DNA of 6,748 bases from an uncultured Dialister sp. (GTDB lineage: Bacteria; Bacillota; Negativicutes; Veillonellales; Dialisteraceae). The number at the start of each line of letters is the position of its first letter. Positions within the stretch are counted from its first letter, which is position 1. Made by a program: the position numbers and the translations under genes. This document shows, piece after piece, positions 5,546 through 6,748 of the stretch. The DNA lies in NCBI RefSeq assembly GCF_900765565.1, contig NZ_CAAFRZ010000179.1:1-6748 (forward strand), given 5' to 3'. The notes beneath the pieces are model-generated. The model was not told the DNA's origin. It saw only the letters and a list, made by a program, of their open reading frames with translations, and did no database searches.

Positions 5546-6493
5546 TCAATCTTTAGGCACCGGGCCATACTTGTTCTTCTTATTCTCCCCCGGGAAGAAA
5601 GCAAGAACCACTACGGCTATCATGAAGATAACCGCCGCCACCCGGGTCGCCATGAGCTGGCTCCCAAGAAAGGTATCTCCGACCTGGTTAATGGCAAAGA
5701 GGACAAAGAAGAAGAGCCAGTAATACAGATGGGAAATGCCGATGTCCGAAAGCCTGCGGATGCCAAGGCTGATGAGGGAAATAAAGCAGAGGGTACCAAG
5801 TACCAGGAAGAAGAAGATATAAAAATTCAGGTCCCCCACGAAAAGCTCCGGCTTCAGGCAGGTAATAGCAAAGAGAATGGATGCGGGAATGCCAACGCCC
5901 AGCATTTTGGGAATATAGGATTTCCGGCTCATCCGGCCCACGGGATAAAAGTAAACTTTAAAAATCTTATGGCCCAGACCTTTGGATTTCTCCTCTTCTT
6001 CTTTTTCAATGGCCTCGTTGTCAGAGAGCGCTTTCGCTTCTTCGCTATCCATGAGGGCAATGGTAATGACGGACTCCGATTTTTCCGGTTTCGTTACAAA
6101 GATAGAGGTCACGGTATCCGCAAAGATGGTCATGCCTGCAGCATCCTGGCCCTGTCCTTCCGTCTTTTCCAGGGTCTTTATGAAGTTTTCCCGTTCCTTA
6201 GCAGGAAGCTCCATATAAATGGCCGCTGTCTTCTTATGACGGATGCACACGCCGATCATGGACACGTCCATGCCGTAGAAAGAAAACTTTTCCTCCCCTT
6301 CTGAGAGAGAGTAGAAAGAAATCCCCCGGTCCTCATCCTTCTTCTCTTCCGTAGCCGTATAGAACTTAGAAATACTCCGGATGGTATCTCCCAGCCGAAT
6401 CTTTCCGGCTCTTCTCGGCTTCCGATGCTTTCCACCGCCCGCTGCTTTATCTGCATTTTCCGTAATATCGGGAATATTAAAATCCATATCCAT
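5546..6493 (-). CDS. DUF805 membrane protein with a charged N-terminal domain of unknown function
   Basis: This is a 315-residue protein in two halves. Residues 178-314 form a DUF805 (YhaH-like) membrane domain with its signatures GRMSRKSY (186-193), RRLSDIGIS (246-254) and PGENKKNKYGP (301-311), and about four hydrophobic helices (197-213, 224-243, 256-270, 284-300). DUF805 proteins are widespread inner-membrane proteins without a settled function, and many consist of little more than this domain (about 110-150 residues). The first 170 residues are hydrophilic: a basic patch (KHRKPRRAGK, 22-31), a mixed alpha/beta-looking stretch (about 55-150) that I do not recognise, and an acidic linker EKEEEEK (163-169) before the membrane domain. 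The start is the ATG at 6493, supported by AAAGGAG eight bases upstream. The frame stays open to a GTG at 6673, but that extension crosses the predicted promoter and RBS. It appears monocistronic. Confidence 0.88.
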   Translation of the reverse strand: MDMDFNIPDITENADKAAGGGKHRKPRRAGKIRLGDTIRSISKFYTATEEKKDEDRGISFYSLSEGEEKFSFYGMDVSMIGVCIRHKKTAAIYMELPAKERENFIKTLEKTEGQGQDAAGMTIFADTVTSIFVTKPEKSESVITIALMDSEEAKALSDNEAIEKEEEEKSKGLGHKIFKVYFYPVGRMSRKSYIPKMLGVGIPASILFAITCLKPELFVGDLNFYIFFFLVLGTLCFISLISLGIRRLSDIGISHLYYWLFFFVLFAINQVGDTFLGSQLMATRVAAVIFMIAVVVLAFFPGENKKNKYGPVPKD

Positions 6494-6501
6494 AGGTCCT
6501 G

Positions 6502-6508
6502 CTCCTTT
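6502..6508 (-). promoter_or_regulatory. RBS that fixes the DUF805 protein start
   Basis: AAAGGAG on the minus strand stands eight bases before the ATG at 6493. It argues against the GTG at 6673, which would lengthen the protein by 60 residues. Confidence 0.7.
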
Positions 6509-6541
6509 ATTTCTGTATATGACGTTACTACGATACAACCT

Positions 6542-6550
6542 ATTGTACCA
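6542..6550 (-). promoter_or_regulatory. Extended -10 promoter of the DUF805 gene
   Basis: TGGTACAAT on the minus strand is an extended -10 (TGn plus TACAAT). The hexamer 17 bases upstream, TTTCAC, is a poor -35, as is common with extended -10 promoters. Transcription would begin near 6535, leaving a leader of about 40 bases before the ATG at 6493. Confidence 0.45.
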
Positions 6551-6681
6551 TGACTGGATAGCAGGTGAAAGACAGATAACGAAGAACAGGAGGAATCCAT
6601 ACATCCCGCGATATTTCAGTTTGCCGAGCTGTTGGGTTTGGCGGTTAGTATGCTTGCGTTTAGAGTCACTCACACGGGGCT

Positions 6682-6702
6682 GCTAGCTTCTAGCGGCTAG
6701 CT
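6682..6702. repeat. Three tandem CTAG-containing heptamers
   Basis: GCTAGCT, TCTAGCG and GCTAGCT follow one another without a gap, each with CTAG at the same place. CTAG is rare in many bacterial genomes, so three copies in 21 bases stand out. The array lies between the upstream edge and the DUF805 promoter, and no function is evident. Confidence 0.55.
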
Positions 6703-6703
6703 G

Positions 6704-6748
6704 TTAGGAAGGCTGATCCGCCTGCGGCGCTTTCTTTCCGTTATTTCC
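6704..6748 (-). CDS. Possible C-terminal end of a minus-strand gene cut by the window edge
   Basis: From the window edge one minus-strand frame reads GNNGKKAPQADQPS and stops at a TAA (6706-6704). Its codons resemble those of the other genes and the tail is hydrophilic, as protein ends often are. A second frame (EITERKRRRRISLPNS) is also open over this short distance, so the assignment is weak and no function can be given. Confidence 0.25.
   Translation of the reverse strand, partial: GNNGKKAPQADQPS

Overview
The window reads as a chromosomal segment of a Negativicutes-type (outer-membrane-bearing Firmicutes, Veillonellales/Selenomonadales-like) bacterium. This assignment is inferred. Ribosome binding sites are strong Firmicutes-type GGAGG/AGGTGAT, codons are moderately GC-rich at the third position, and a GT83/ArnT-like polyprenyl-sugar glycosyltransferase of the kind used on lipid A or other envelope glycans lies next to a two-component system. 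Species cannot be settled from the sequence.

Layout. Positions 1-162 hold no gene: a possible insertion-sequence end (1 to about 86) and then a strong hairpin terminator (115-145). Positions 163-2314 are a minus-strand two-component operon, histidine kinase first and OmpR-family response regulator second, overlapping by 32 bases. A 222-base divergent region (2315-2536) separates the kinase from a plus-strand membrane glycosyltransferase (2537-3982), which ends in its own terminator. Next comes a free-standing cysteine tRNA gene (4129-4204) with a well-formed promoter, encoded CCA and its own terminator. Its fold departs from the standard cloverleaf in the D loop, anticodon arm and T arm. Two minus-strand genes follow: a SotB-family sugar-efflux MFS transporter (4254-5426) and a DUF805 membrane protein with an unrecognised charged N-terminal half (5546-6493), separated by a terminator. 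The right edge (6494-6748) carries the promoter of the DUF805 gene, three CTAG-containing heptamers, and possibly the last codons of another minus-strand gene.

How the parts may work together. The kinase, regulator and divergent glycosyltransferase form a plausible envelope-sensing and envelope-modifying unit, similar in outline to PmrAB/ArnT systems, but nothing in the sequence proves the regulatory link. SotB and the DUF805 protein appear to be separate transcription units with ordinary housekeeping or export roles. The most unusual element is the tRNA-Cys: it has the cysteine identity elements (GCA anticodon, U73) and looks transcribed, yet it has an extra base in both the anticodon and T arms and lacks the GG pair in the D loop.
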